A DNA stretch of 64,000 bases from Limnohabitans sp. Hippo3. Its GTDB lineage: Bacteria; Pseudomonadota; Gammaproteobacteria; Burkholderiales; Burkholderiaceae_C. The notes under the pieces are model-generated. The model was not told where the DNA came from and searched no databases. It worked only from the letters and a program-made list of their open reading frames with translations. Below, one piece after another: positions 1-9,001 of the stretch. The stretch covers positions 62,001 through 126,000 of the forward strand of contig NZ_NESF01000001.1 in assembly GCF_003063665.1 (NCBI RefSeq). Direction: 5' to 3'. A program made the position numbers and the translations under genes. The stretch's first letter is position 1. Every line of letters begins with the position of its first letter.

Positions 1-303
1 GACCAGCGGCAAACTCAATTGACCCAAGCCGGGCAGGGTGAGGCTGAACAAGTCGGACGGTGCCCGCAAAGCGCTGCGGTTGCTGCCTTTGAGGCGGATG
101 CCGCGCGAGGTGCCGCTGACCAGTTCGATGGCGCCTTTGCGGGCCAGGGCCTTGAGGTGTTCTTCAGCCGCGTTCGCCGACTTGAAGCCCAGCACGCTGG
201 CGATTTCGGCACGCGTGGGTGGGGCACCGGTGTTGGCGATGGTGTTCTGGATAAGTTCCAGAATTTCCTGCTGCCGGGCGGTGAGTTTGGGGCTGTCGGA
301 CAT
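1..303 (-). CDS. lexA: LexA repressor, N-terminal part (truncated by window edge)
   Basis: LexA represses the DNA-damage (SOS) regulon and cleaves itself when RecA is activated. The 101 codons visible read [15 protein letters not shown] at the start, then the winged helix-turn-helix with the recognition region [20 protein letters not shown] and the wing GTSRGIRL. The Ser/Lys autoprotease domain lies beyond the window. The start is an ATG at 303 preceded by a good ribosome site (AAGGAG). Two SOS-box-like operators lie immediately upstream, which is the usual autoregulation. It is divergent from the asparaginase gene, so the operators sit in a shared promoter region. Identification is firm; only the C-terminal half is unseen. 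Confidence 0.93.
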   Translation of the reverse strand, partial: MSDSPKLTARQQEILELIQNTIANTGAPPTRAEIASVLGFKSANAAEEHLKALARKGAIELVSGTSRGIRLKGSNRSALRAPSDLFSLTLPGLGQLSLPLV

Positions 304-332
304 GGCGGTCTCCTTGTAGGAAATGGATGAGG

Positions 333-348
333 CTGTTTTTTCATCCAG
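333..348. promoter_or_regulatory. SOS (LexA) box 1
   Basis: CTGTTTTTTCATCCAG fits CTGT-N8-ACAG with a single change in the right half-site (CCAG). It lies 30 bp upstream of the lexA ATG. A second box with the same altered half-site follows three bases later. Confidence 0.75.
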
Positions 349-351
349 TGA

Positions 352-367
352 CTGTATTTTTAACCAG
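352..367. promoter_or_regulatory. SOS (LexA) box 2
   Basis: CTGTATTTTTAACCAG is a second 16-bp match to CTGT-N8-ACAG with the same CCAG half-site. The two boxes are 19 bp apart start to start, so they could be bound by adjacent dimers. The right end is 11 bp from the proposed GTG start of the asparaginase gene, so LexA may affect both genes. Confidence 0.75.
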
Positions 368-378
368 TTTTTAGGGCT

Positions 379-1347
379 GTGCAAGTGGTAAACGCAAAAA
401 AAATTCAAAAAATCGTGGTTTTGGGCACAGGGGGCACCATTGCCGGCACGGCCGCGAGCGCCGCAGACCACACGGCGTACACCGCCGGACAGCTGGGGGT
501 GCAGCAGCTGCTGGACGCGGTGCCGGGCCTGGGTGATGCCCTGCAAGGCGATCAGCTGGTGTGCGAGCAAGTGGCGCAGCTCGACAGCAAGGACATGGAC
601 CACGCCACCTGGCAGGTCTTGGCGCAGCGTGGTGTCCACTGGCTCGCGCAGGCGGACGTGGGGGGCATCGTCATCATGCACGGCACCGACACGCTGGAAG
701 AAACCGCCTGGTTTTTGCAAATGCTGCTGCACACCCACAAACCGGTGGTGCTGACCTGCGCGATGCGCCCGGCCACGGCGCTTTCGCCCGATGGGCCACA
801 AAATGTGATCGACGCCATGGCTGTGGTGCGCGACCCGATGGCTCGGGGGGTGTTGGCCGTTTGTGCGGGGCGCATCCACAGCGCCCGTGACGTGCAAAAA
901 GTCCATCCTTACCGCTTAGACGCTTTCAGCTCGGGTGAGGCAGGACCGCGCGGCTGGGTGGAGCAAGGCGTTGTGCGTTGGACAGACCCGGGCGCTTGGC
1001 CGGTGGCGCATGCTCATGCCCAGCTGGCGCTTGGGCAGCCTGCTGCCGATTGGCCTTGGGTCGAGGTCGTGCCCAGCCATGCCGGTGCCGACGCGAGACA
1101 AGTGGATGCCTTGGTGGCTGCAGGTGTGAAGGGGCTGGTGGTGGTGGGCACTGGCAACGGCACGGTGCACCAGGCCCTGTGGGTGGCGCTCGCCCGAGCG
1201 CAGGACCAAGGTGTGGCCGTGCGCGTGGCCACCCGCTGCGCCGAAGGCCAGATTGTGGGGCAACCCGCTTTGCAGACAGCACCACGAGGCCTGAACGCCT
1301 ACAAGGCGCGGGTGAGCTTGATGCTGGATTTGATGGGCCAGGGCTGA
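379..1347 (+). CDS. L-asparaginase family protein
   Basis: Hydrolyses L-asparagine to aspartate and ammonia. Both family signatures are present: the N-terminal threonine motif TGGTIAG at about residues 17-23, and HGTDTLEET near residue 100 with the second catalytic Thr-Asp pair. The length of 322 residues fits bacterial type I/II asparaginases. No clear signal peptide is visible, so a cytoplasmic enzyme is inferred. The start is uncertain: GTG codons at 379 and 385 are both possible and neither has a strong ribosome site. It is divergent from lexA, with SOS-like boxes ending 11 bp before the start, and convergent with adk across a shared terminator. Confidence 0.88.
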   Translation: MQVVNAKKIQKIVVLGTGGTIAGTAASAADHTAYTAGQLGVQQLLDAVPGLGDALQGDQLVCEQVAQLDSKDMDHATWQVLAQRGVHWLAQADVGGIVIMHGTDTLEETAWFLQMLLHTHKPVVLTCAMRPATALSPDGPQNVIDAMAVVRDPMARGVLAVCAGRIHSARDVQKVHPYRLDAFSSGEAGPRGWVEQGVVRWTDPGAWPVAHAHAQLALGQPAADWPWVEVVPSHAGADARQVDALVAAGVKGLVVVGTGNGTVHQALWVALARAQDQGVAVRVATRCAEGQIVGQPALQTAPRGLNAYKARVSLMLDLMGQG

Positions 1348-1361
1348 GCTGGCCCCGAAAG

Positions 1362-1390
1362 CACAAAGCCCCGCAGGGCGGGGCTTTGTG
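1362..1390. terminator. Bidirectional terminator between the asparaginase gene and adk
   Basis: A perfect 13-bp stem (CACAAAGCCCCGC with its complement) closes on a 3-nt AGG loop. A/T tracts flank both sides of the GC core, as expected for a hairpin serving two convergent genes. Confidence 0.8.
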
Positions 1391-1410
1391 GGGGTGGCTG
1401 AGCTGAAGAA

Positions 1411-2142
<732 letters not shown>

Positions 2143-2190
2143 TCACGCCAGGCTCAAAGTTGGCTTACGACGTCTACCCTGGTTTTCAAT

Positions 2191-2967
2191 TCAGCCGATG
2201 AGGCTGCGCACACGCGCCAGATCTTGCGGCGTGTCGACGCCGGGGCCGGGGGCTTCGGGCGTCACATGCACCGCGATTCGGTGGCCATGCCACAGGGCGC
2301 GCAGTTGCTCCAGCGACTCCATGGTTTCAATCGGGGCGGGCGGCAAGGTCGGAAACAGCGCCAGAAAACCAACCCGGTAAGCGTAAATGCCGATGTGGCG
2401 CAGCGGCGCTGGGCTGGGCAAGGCCTTGAAGCCCGAGTCCGACTGGCCCTCACGCCACCAGGGAATGGGGGCACGGCTGAAATACAGCGCCATCTGGCGG
2501 GCATCCATGGCCACTTTGACCACATTGGGGTTGGTGAATTCTTCGACCGAGCCGATCGTGTGGGCGGCCGTGCTCATGCTGGCATCGGGCCGCTCGCTCA
2601 GCACGCGGGCCACTTCGTTGATGAGCGCGGGTGGCATCAGGGGTTCGTCGCCCTGCACATTGACCACCACCGCGTCATCGGACAAGCCCAGCAGTTGGCA
2701 GGCTTCGGCCAACCGGTCGCTGCCGCTCAGATGGTCTTGGCGGGTCAACAGGGCCCGCACGCCGTGGGCGGCGCAGGCGGCCACGATCCGTTCGTCGTCT
2801 GCGGCCACCACCACTTGGCTGGCCTCAGACTGCAGGGCCTGTTGCGCGACGCGCACCACCATGGGCAATCCGCCAATATCGGCCAAGGGTTTGTCGGGCA
2901 GGCGGCTGGACGCCATGCGGGCAGGAATCACCACGGTGAAGCCGCGTTGCGCTGGGGCATCTGTCAT
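2191..2967 (-). CDS. kdsB: 3-deoxy-manno-octulosonate cytidylyltransferase (CMP-KDO synthetase)
   Basis: Activates KDO with CTP to give CMP-KDO for lipopolysaccharide inner-core synthesis. The nucleotide-binding start [17 protein letters not shown], the QGDEPL motif and the C-terminal [14 protein letters not shown] region are all present. I use the ATG at 2967 (258 residues); a TTG six bases upstream would add two residues. It sits 9 bp after the Trm112-like gene and downstream of lpxK, so it belongs to an envelope operon. Confidence 0.95.
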   Translation of the reverse strand: MTDAPAQRGFTVVIPARMASSRLPDKPLADIGGLPMVVRVAQQALQSEASQVVVAADDERIVAACAAHGVRALLTRQDHLSGSDRLAEACQLLGLSDDAVVVNVQGDEPLMPPALINEVARVLSERPDASMSTAAHTIGSVEEFTNPNVVKVAMDARQMALYFSRAPIPWWREGQSDSGFKALPSPAPLRHIGIYAYRVGFLALFPTLPPAPIETMESLEQLRALWHGHRIAVHVTPEAPGPGVDTPQDLARVRSLIG

Positions 2968-2976
2968 GGTCAATTG

Positions 2977-3183
2977 TCAGAGCGCAGGACGCAGTGCGGC
3001 CAGTCGGTCGATTTCTTCGTCACTCAGGGTGCGGGCTTCGTTTTCCAGCAAGATCGGGATGCCCTTGCGCACCGGATAGGCCAAGCGGGCGCTGCGCGAG
3101 AGCAGTTCCTGGCGTTCGCGGTCGAAGTTGAGCGGGCCTTTGGTGACCGGGCAAACCAGCAGTTCAAGCAATTTGGTGTCCAT
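2977..3183 (-). CDS. Trm112/YcaR family small protein
   Basis: A 68-residue protein starting [18 protein letters not shown]. The tail [16 protein letters not shown] is the family hallmark. Classical members hold a zinc ion with several cysteines; here only one Cys remains, so zinc binding is probably lost. The position between lpxK and kdsB is conserved in Proteobacteria. Its function there is not well established. The start is the ATG at 3183; the longer frame upstream overlaps lpxK and is not needed. Confidence 0.85.
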   Translation of the reverse strand: MDTKLLELLVCPVTKGPLNFDRERQELLSRSARLAYPVRKGIPILLENEARTLSDEEIDRLAALRPAL

Positions 3184-3235
3184 GCCGTCAATGATAACGG
3201 GGCCATGGTCCGCCGTGTGGCGGTACAGGTGGGCG

Positions 3236-4249
3236 TCAGTGCTGCAAAAGTGTGTCCATGCGCGCATCCAGGGCTGCCCAAAAATCATTTTCGGGCGTGA
3301 GCACCAAGGGCACGGCCAGCGCACCGGGTTCATGGGGCCAGAGTTTGGCCGCGTCTTTCTCGGTGCACAGCCAGGTGCGGTCGGGGCGTGCTTGCCAGTC
3401 CTGGTAGTCGTGGTGGTCGGGCAGGGCGGTGGTGGTGGCGAGGCTAAGGCCCGATTGGCGCAACATCTGGAAAAAAGCCTCTGGCCGAGCCAGTCCGGCC
3501 ACGGCATGCAAGGGGCGCTGGCTCAGTTCGCTCAGCGCCATGCGCTGGCCCGTCGCGGTGATGGCATGGTCTGCCAGCTGGCGTGTGGCTTGGTATTGGG
3601 TGGGCTGGTCCTTATCTGACGCATGAGCCGAACGGGTCGGCCCCGTGTGCAGCACCCAATCGACCCGGCGCGGCCAGGCTTCGCGCAGGGGCCCTGCCGG
3701 CAGCAACCAGCCGTTGCCCGTGCCGCGTTCGTCCATCACGCATATTTCGAGGTCGCGGGCCAAAGCCAGGTGCTGCAAGCCATCGTCGCAAATCAGCACT
3801 TGCACCCCCGGGTGTTCTTGCAACAAGCCCAGTGCCGCATCAGCCCGGGCCCGCGCCACCCAAACGGGCACGCCCGTGGCTTGGTGGATCAGCAAGGGTT
3901 CGTCCCCTACGTCCAGTGGGTGGCTGTTGTGCGTCACGGCCCGCGCGTCATGCGTTCGGCGTCCATGCCCGCGTGAGATCACCCCGACCTGCAATCCCCG
4001 GGAGCGCAAGTGCTTGGCCAAGGCGATGGTCACAGGCGTTTTGCCTGCACCGCCTGCCACCACATTGCCCACCACGATGACCAGAGCGGGGACGCGCCGG
4101 GTTTTGAACAGACCCCAGGCGTAGGCCATGCGCCGTAGCGCCATGAGTGCGCCATACAAGGCCGCCAGCGGGCGCAAGGCCCAGGCGAGTGGACCACGCC
4201 GCAACCAGATGCGGGGCAAAAGCTGGTGGAGGTAGGCGGACAGGCCCAT
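3236..4249 (-). CDS. lpxK: Tetraacyldisaccharide 4'-kinase
   Basis: Phosphorylates the 4' position of the lipid A disaccharide precursor at the inner membrane. A hydrophobic, basic N-terminal segment (residues 1-48) suits membrane association. The P-loop-like [12 protein letters not shown] lies at 61-72, followed by SRGHGRR, the DVGDEP segment and the DDGLQH motif, all typical of LpxK. The length of 337 is normal. It begins 5 bp after exbD and is followed by the Trm112-like and kdsB genes, another LPS step. Confidence 0.95.
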   Translation of the reverse strand: MGLSAYLHQLLPRIWLRRGPLAWALRPLAALYGALMALRRMAYAWGLFKTRRVPALVIVVGNVVAGGAGKTPVTIALAKHLRSRGLQVGVISRGHGRRTHDARAVTHNSHPLDVGDEPLLIHQATGVPVWVARARADAALGLLQEHPGVQVLICDDGLQHLALARDLEICVMDERGTGNGWLLPAGPLREAWPRRVDWVLHTGPTRSAHASDKDQPTQYQATRQLADHAITATGQRMALSELSQRPLHAVAGLARPEAFFQMLRQSGLSLATTTALPDHHDYQDWQARPDRTWLCTEKDAAKLWPHEPGALAVPLVLTPENDFWAALDARMDTLLQH

Positions 4250-4254
4250 GCCAA

Positions 4255-4677
4255 TCAGGAGCCCGGCACTTCGGCCGACTGGGCAGCAAAGGTGATTTTG
4301 GACAAACCGCTGCGGCGTGCCGCCTCCATGGCGTGGATGACGCTTTGGTGCGAGGCAGCAGCGTCGGCGCTGATCACCAGCATCGCGTCTTTGTCGGCCA
4401 GCGGGGTCAACACCGCCACCAAAGCGCCCACCGAGCTGGCACCTACAGGCGATTTGTTGATGGCGTACTGTCCTTGCGCGCTGATGGTCAGCACAATCTG
4501 GCGAGGCCGCTGGCTGGACGCGCTGGCGTCGGCCACGGGCAGGTTCAGCTGGATCTCGGTCAGCCTCGACCAGGTGGTGGTGAGCATCAAAAAGATCAGC
4601 ACCACCAAGAGCACGTCAATGAACGGGATCAGGTTGATCTCGGGCTCGGGGGCGGTGCGAGGGGTCTTGAAGTTCAC
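4255..4677 (-). CDS. exbD: ExbD/TolR family biopolymer transport protein
   Basis: Single-pass partner of ExbB in a proton-driven inner-membrane motor. Residues 13-35 read PEINLIPFIDVLLVVLIFLML and carry the conserved transmembrane Asp (FIDVLLV) needed for proton passage. The periplasmic domain follows to residue 140. It lies 9 bp downstream of exbB. No tonB or TolA gene is in the window, so the energised partner is unknown. The ExbBD pair upstream of lpxK is a recurrent arrangement in this bacterial group. Confidence 0.92.
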   Translation of the reverse strand: MNFKTPRTAPEPEINLIPFIDVLLVVLIFLMLTTTWSRLTEIQLNLPVADASASSQRPRQIVLTISAQGQYAINKSPVGASSVGALVAVLTPLADKDAMLVISADAAASHQSVIHAMEAARRSGLSKITFAAQSAEVPGS

Positions 4678-4686
4678 AGCCAGCCC

Positions 4687-5304
4687 TCAGGTGCGCGCAA
4701 GGCCCAGGTAACGGGCAAAGTGCTCGGCGGCCACTTCCATGGCCAGCACATGGCGGTCCACCACCGCGCGAAAGTAGCGCCAGAACATCAGCGCCGGAAT
4801 GGCCACGATCAAGCCAAAAGCGGTGTTGTAAAGCGCCACCGAAATGCCTTGGGCCAGCAAGGCGGGCTGGTTGTTGGCCGCGGTGTGCGCGCCAAAAATC
4901 TCGATCATGCCGACCACCGTGCCCAGCAAGCCCAGCAAAGGGGCCGCCGAGGCGATGGTGGCCAGCGCAGGCAGGTAGCGCTCCAGCCCTTGGGCAGCCA
5001 GACGGCCCGCCATTTGCATCTGGGCCTGGATGTCTTCGCTGGTGGCTTGCGGGTTGGCTTGCAGACAACGCAGCCCGCTGGCCAGTACCGGCCCCATGGC
5101 CCCGGCTTTGTCCAGGGCCTGGATCATTTCGGGCAGGGGCACACCGCGTTGCGAGGCCTCGATGGTTTGCGCCAGGATGTTGGGGGGCATGACCTTGGCA
5201 GCTTGCAACTGCCAGCAGCGCTCCAGGATCAAGGCCAAGGCCACAATGGAACACAAAATCAGGGGCCAGATGGGCCAACCGGCGGCTTGTATGATGGACA
5301 GCAA
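4687..5304 (-). CDS. exbB: ExbB/TolQ family proton channel protein
   Basis: Three-helix inner-membrane protein that forms the pentameric proton channel with ExbD. A first helix lies near residues 1-22 (IIQAAGWPIWPLILCSIVAL). The paired helices around LGLLGTVVGMIEIFGA and the following ALYNTAFGLIVAIPALMF segment match the family core. I place the start at a TTG at 5304 because GGGAAGG sits 8 nt upstream and the protein then starts where relatives do. A longer frame begins at another TTG at 5355. This gives 205 residues. Confidence 0.9.
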   Translation of the reverse strand: MLSIIQAAGWPIWPLILCSIVALALILERCWQLQAAKVMPPNILAQTIEASQRGVPLPEMIQALDKAGAMGPVLASGLRCLQANPQATSEDIQAQMQMAGRLAAQGLERYLPALATIASAAPLLGLLGTVVGMIEIFGAHTAANNQPALLAQGISVALYNTAFGLIVAIPALMFWRYFRAVVDRHVLAMEVAAEHFARYLGLART

Positions 5305-5649
5305 GAAAAAAACCTTCCCGTTGATGGCGTCGCGAACGGGCTGATTATCGGCCAATGCCCGCGCTGCCCTGCAAACAGGGGCCGGATGTTGGGATTTCTG
5401 TGGATAACTTTGTGAAGAACTTGGCCTGTCGCGCTGTTCAGCATACTCAGGTATATATTAATTCTCAAAAATTCGCCCGGCTATTTTTAAAATACTCAAC
5501 AAAATCAATGGCTTACGATGGCCTTACTGTTGCACTTGCACCGCAGTAGTCAAAAGCCGCATCGGGCTTGGCTTGTGGAGTACTTGGGCTGAACAGATCA
5601 GGGTTTGCCGCCTGAAATGCCCGTGAAACGCTGATAAAACCTCAATCCC
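5305..5649. other. Divergent intergenic region exbB / xseA
   Basis: About 345 bp with no convincing gene. It has an AT-rich core near 5450-5515 and holds the probable exbB promoter. No ribosome site is evident before the xseA ATG, and I see no hairpin terminator. Confidence 0.6.
5440..5468 (-). promoter_or_regulatory. Probable sigma-70 promoter of the exbB operon, with a Fur-like overlap
   Basis: Read on the minus strand, TTGAGA is followed after 17 nt by TATGCT. The segment TGAGAATTAATATAT inside it resembles half of a Fur box, which would suit an ExbBD system, but the match is partial. Confidence 0.4.
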
Positions 5650-7005
5650 ATGCCCTTGAACGACGATCTGAAGCCGCGCGCGTGGACAGTTTCCGCGCTG
5701 TGCCGCGCCATCGCTGACACGCTGGACGCCCCGTTCAACCCGGTCACCGTGCGCGGCGAGATTTCGGGTTTTTCGCGGGCCGCCAGCGGGCATTGTTATT
5801 TTTCGCTCAAGGACGACACGGGCCAGATCCGCTGCGCCATGTTCCGGCGTGCCGCCAGTGTGATGGACTTCGCCCCGCGCGACGGCGAATTGGTCGAAGT
5901 GCGGGGCCGTTTGGGGGTTTACGAGGCCCGGGGCGATCTGCAGCTGATCGTTGAATCCATGGAACGCGCAGGGCTGGGCGCGTTGTTTGAGCAGTTTTTG
6001 CGTCTGAAGGCCAAGCTCGAAGCCGAAGGCCTGTTCGACCCCGCGCACAAACGCGAGTTGCCCGCCCAGCCCCGCGCCATTGGGGTGGTCACGTCATTGG
6101 GCGCAGCCGCTTGGCACGACGTGGTGACCGCGTTGCAGCGGCGCGTGCCCCACATCCCGGTGCTGATGGCCCCGGCCTTGGTGCAAGGCGCAGGCGCAGC
6201 CCCCACGCTGGCGCAGGCCTTGCAAAGCATTTACGCCCTCACGGCCGAAGACAACCCGCTGTGCCCGCCCGTGGACGTGATTTTGTTGGTGCGCGGCGGC
6301 GGCTCGATGGAGGACCTGTGGTCCTTCAACGACGAAAACCTGGCTCGCTTGATCGCCCAAAGCCCGGTGCCGCTCATTTGCGGTGTGGGCCACGAGACGG
6401 ATTTCACCATCGCCGACTTTGTGGCCGACGTGCGTGCCCCCACGCCCACGGCCGCAGCCGAGCTGGCCGCGACCGACCGGGGCGTGGGTCTGGAAGCCCT
6501 GTCGGTGCTGGAGCAGCGCCTCGGCCGGGGGCTACTGCGACAGCAGGACCGCCAAGCGCAACGTTTGGATGCGGTGGCGGCACGCCTGGGGGTGGGTTTG
6601 GTCCGTCAGCAAGAACGGCAGGGTCAGCGCCTGAACGCGATTTCCACCCGTTTGGGTCGCCCGCAAGCCCTGCTGGGCCAGCACCGCCAGTGGCTGGACC
6701 GCTTGGCGCACCGTTTGCAAGCGGGCGTGCAAAGCCCATTGACGGACCGAGCGCACCAGTTGGAGCGCTTGAATGACCGACTGCGCTTTAATTTGGGCCA
6801 GCAGGTGCCGCAACGCGCCCAGCGGCTGGAGCATGCCGCTTTGCGTCTGTCATCGGTGGACCCGCGTCAGGTGCTCGAGCGGGGTTACGCCTGGCTGAGC
6901 GATGCGCATGGTCAGGCTCTGACCCACGCCGCCCAGTTTCAGCCAGGCCAGGCGGTTCGGGCGACGCTGGCTGACGGCGAAGTGCCCTTGAAAGTACAGG
7001 ACTGA
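5650..7005 (+). CDS. xseA: Exodeoxyribonuclease VII large subunit
   Basis: Large subunit of the single-strand DNA exonuclease that works with XseB. The N-terminal OB fold (about residues 12-110) includes GEISGFSRAASGHCYFSLKD. The catalytic domain has GVVTSLGAAAWHD, DVILLVRGGGSMEDLWSFNDE and CGVGHETDFTIADFVAD. The C-terminal third (about 270-400) is a long Gln/Arg/Leu-rich coiled region that binds small subunits. At 451 residues it is full length. The small subunit is not in the window. Confidence 0.95.
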   Translation: MPLNDDLKPRAWTVSALCRAIADTLDAPFNPVTVRGEISGFSRAASGHCYFSLKDDTGQIRCAMFRRAASVMDFAPRDGELVEVRGRLGVYEARGDLQLIVESMERAGLGALFEQFLRLKAKLEAEGLFDPAHKRELPAQPRAIGVVTSLGAAAWHDVVTALQRRVPHIPVLMAPALVQGAGAAPTLAQALQSIYALTAEDNPLCPPVDVILLVRGGGSMEDLWSFNDENLARLIAQSPVPLICGVGHETDFTIADFVADVRAPTPTAAAELAATDRGVGLEALSVLEQRLGRGLLRQQDRQAQRLDAVAARLGVGLVRQQERQGQRLNAISTRLGRPQALLGQHRQWLDRLAHRLQAGVQSPLTDRAHQLERLNDRLRFNLGQQVPQRAQRLEHAALRLSSVDPRQVLERGYAWLSDAHGQALTHAAQFQPGQAVRATLADGEVPLKVQD

Positions 7006-7027
7006 TCAGAGAGTCCTTGTTTTCCTT

Positions 7028-7060
7028 GTGGGAGGTCGCCCCTGCAGCCGAATGCTTGCA
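7028..7060. repeat. Dispersed palindromic repeat, family B (divergent copy)
   Basis: Matches the pattern GTAGGAGCTTGCCCCTGCAA then GCGAATGCCTGCA seen around hipBA at 47867 and 49721, with several changes. All copies are intergenic. Confidence 0.5.
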
Positions 7061-7092
7061 TGGGTTGAGGCTGATTTGGCGGATGCGGGTAA

Positions 7093-7168
7093 GCCGTCAT
7101 GGGTCGGGGCCTGGGCACCTCATGAGGGAGTACCCAAAATCGGCGCCCAGGCCCCGGCCCATGACGGC
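7093..7168. repeat. Large inverted repeat upstream of sodB
   Basis: Two 24-bp arms (7093-7116 and 7145-7168) are complementary with one mismatch, around a 28-nt loop. The loop contains the perfect palindrome CCTCATGAGG. Confidence 0.8.
7113..7150 (+). repeat. sodB-flanking inverted repeat, left copy
   Basis: A 38-bp element starting GGGCACCTCATGAGGGAGTA. Its reverse complement recurs at 8045-8082 with one mismatch, so the two copies bracket sodB. Confidence 0.85.
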
Positions 7169-7332
7169 GATGGGCAGCGTGAGCTCTTCAAAATCGGTTT
7201 CTGGGTATCAGCCCACGACGGCAATAGCCGGGTTGACACTGTTTTCAGTGACCTGCCGCTCCAAAGGGCGATCAGGCAACCCCTAAAATGCACGGGTCTA
7301 CCTTCAACCTGCAACAACAAAAGGACACCTTC

Positions 7333-7914
7333 ATGGAACACACCTTGCCCGCACTGCCTTATGCGATCGACGCTTTGGCCCCTCACTACAGCCAGGAAAC
7401 TCTGGAGTTTCACCACGGCAAGCACCACAACGCTTATGTGGTGAACCTGAACAACCTGCAAAAAGGCACTGAATTCGAGAGCATGTCCCTCGAAGAGATC
7501 ATCAAGAAGTCCAGCGGCGGCATCTATAACAACTCGGCCCAGATCTGGAACCACACCTTCTTCTGGAACTGCATGAAGCCCAACGGCGGCGGTGAGCCCA
7601 CAGGCCCATTGGCAGCCGCCATCAACGCCAAGTTCGGCAGCTACGCCGCTTTCAAAGAAGCTTTCGTCAAGAGCGCTGTAGGCAACTTCGGCTCCGGCTG
7701 GACATGGCTGGTCAAGAAAGCCGACGGTTCGGTGGACATCGTCAACATGGGCGCCGCTGGCACACCCCTGACCACGGGCGACACCGCTTTGTTGACCGTG
7801 GACGTGTGGGAACACGCCTACTACATCGACTACCGCAACATGCGCCCCAAGTTCGTCGAGACCTTCCTCGACAAGCTGGTCAACTGGTCTTTCGCTGAGA
7901 AGAACTTCGGCTGA
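7333..7914 (+). CDS. sodB: Superoxide dismutase, iron type
   Basis: Converts superoxide to oxygen and hydrogen peroxide in the cytoplasm. All four metal ligands are in place: His27, His74, Asp157 and His161 (DVWEHAYY). Gln70 in NNSAQIWNH is the second-sphere residue of the iron rather than the manganese enzyme. The length of 193 is normal. The start is ATG 7333 with AAAGGA upstream; the in-frame extension to 7288 is not family-like. A good terminator follows. The gene is bracketed by a 38-bp inverted repeat pair. Confidence 0.95.
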   Translation: MEHTLPALPYAIDALAPHYSQETLEFHHGKHHNAYVVNLNNLQKGTEFESMSLEEIIKKSSGGIYNNSAQIWNHTFFWNCMKPNGGGEPTGPLAAAINAKFGSYAAFKEAFVKSAVGNFGSGWTWLVKKADGSVDIVNMGAAGTPLTTGDTALLTVDVWEHAYYIDYRNMRPKFVETFLDKLVNWSFAEKNFG

Positions 7915-7933
7915 TCGAAGGTTTGCCCAAGTC

Positions 7934-7959
7934 AAAAAGCCCGCTGACGCGGGCTTTTT
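7934..7959 (+). terminator. Terminator of sodB
   Basis: AAAAAGCCCGC and its complement form an 11-bp stem over a TGAC loop, ending in five T, 19 nt after the sodB stop. Confidence 0.88.
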
Positions 7960-7977
7960 GCATTTTTCAGCAGGGCT

Positions 7978-8002
7978 GTTGGACCTGAAGGTACCGAACT
8001 AC
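7978..8002. repeat. Dispersed palindromic repeat, family A
   Basis: GTTGGACCTGAAGGTACCGA then ACTAC matches the two copies that flank hipBA (47964-47989 and 49682-49707). In the intact copies GTCGG-ACCT pairs with AGGT-CCGAC, giving a small hairpin. Confidence 0.7.
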
Positions 8003-8044
8003 AAAATATGGGCGAAATCCGACTGAGCTGAGCGTGGGCTGGGG

Positions 8045-8082
8045 CTGGGCACCGATTTTGGGTACTCCCTCATGAGGTGCCC
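8045..8082 (-). repeat. sodB-flanking inverted repeat, right copy
   Basis: CTGGGCACCGATTTTGGGTA and the next 18 bases are the reverse complement of 7113-7150 with one mismatch. Confidence 0.85.
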
Positions 8083-8084
8083 GA

Positions 8085-8119
8085 AGCACCCAGCAGCCAG
8101 CACCCAGCACCCAGCACCC
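8085..8119. repeat. Short tandem repeat, five 7-mers
   Basis: AGCACCC is repeated; the second unit reads AGCAGCC and units three to five are exact. It ends 7 bp before the stop codon of the SDR gene. Confidence 0.8.
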
Positions 8120-8126
8120 AGCGCAG

Positions 8127-8888
8127 TCAGCGGATCATCATCCCGCCATCTGCCACGATGGTCTGCCCCGTCACATACTGCCCGGCCGGGCTGGCCAGGA
8201 ACACCGCCACACCGCCAATGTCGTCGGGCTCGCCCATGCGGCGCAGCGGCGTCTCCTTGTTGTACTTGGCACTCAACACCGGGTCTTCGTGCAGCGCTTT
8301 GGCAAAGTCGGTCTTGATCAAGCCCGGTGCGATGCAGTTCACCCGAATATTGTCCGGGCCCCATTCCACGGCCAGGTTGCGCGCCAGCTGCATGTCGGCC
8401 GCCTTGGAAATGTTGTAGGCCCCGATGATGGCCGAGCCGTGCAGGCCGCCAATCGACGAGACGATCACGATGGCGCCGTCCTTCTTGGCCTTCATGTCCG
8501 GGTAGACCATGTTGCACAGCCAGGTGTTGGACAGCACGTTGTTGCGCATGACCTTGTCGAAGACCTCGTCGCTCATGCCCGTGGTGGGGCCGTAATAGGG
8601 GTTGGTGGCCGCGTTGCACACCAGGATATCGATCGGGCCCCAAGCCGCGCGGGTCTGGGCGATCAGGTTTTGCAGTTGTTCTTTGCTGGAGATGCTGGCG
8701 GCAATCGCCATGGCTTCGCCGCCTGCGGCCTGGATTTCCTTGACCACCACTTCGCAGGCGTCCTGCTTGCGGCTGGATACCACCACCCTGGCGCCTTGCC
8801 GGGCCAGTTGGTGCGCGATGGATCGGCCAATGCCCCGGCTGGAGCCAGTGACGATGGCGACTTTGCCTTTTAGGTTGAACAACGACAT
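8127..8888 (-). CDS. SDR family oxidoreductase
   Basis: NAD(P)-dependent short-chain dehydrogenase of 253 residues. The cofactor loop TGSSRGIGR, the NAAT motif, the Ser-Tyr-Lys triad (VSSIGG, then YNISK) and a C-terminal TGQTIVADGGMM are all visible. The SSRKQ stretch after the second strand has an Arg that favours NADP(H). The substrate is unknown. The start is ATG 8888 with AGGAG 9 nt upstream. It is divergent from the 2-hydroxyacid oxidoreductase gene, about 110 bp away. Confidence 0.9.
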   Translation of the reverse strand: MSLFNLKGKVAIVTGSSRGIGRSIAHQLARQGARVVVSSRKQDACEVVVKEIQAAGGEAMAIAASISSKEQLQNLIAQTRAAWGPIDILVCNAATNPYYGPTTGMSDEVFDKVMRNNVLSNTWLCNMVYPDMKAKKDGAIVIVSSIGGLHGSAIIGAYNISKAADMQLARNLAVEWGPDNIRVNCIAPGLIKTDFAKALHEDPVLSAKYNKETPLRRMGEPDDIGGVAVFLASPAGQYVTGQTIVADGGMMIR

Positions 8889-9001
8889 GAAACGGTCTCC
8901 TTCTTGAATGCTGGGCAGTCTGCCCGGTTGAGGTGTCCGTGTCTGTCCTTCGGGTGTCACCCGAACAGGGAATTCGCCCAGCTTGCGACACAATGGGGCC
9001 C

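Larger units (their letters stand above)
7006..7332. other. Repeat-rich intergenic region before sodB
   Basis: This gap of about 325 bp holds a dispersed palindromic repeat (7028-7060), a large 24-bp-arm inverted repeat (7093-7168) that includes one arm of the sodB-flanking repeat, and a TAAAAT -10-like element at 7284-7289 close to sodB. Confidence 0.6.

Noticed and set aside
4147..5415. Long plus-strand frame opposite exbB and exbD
   Set aside because: Antisense to recognised membrane genes; low-complexity composition and no family resemblance.
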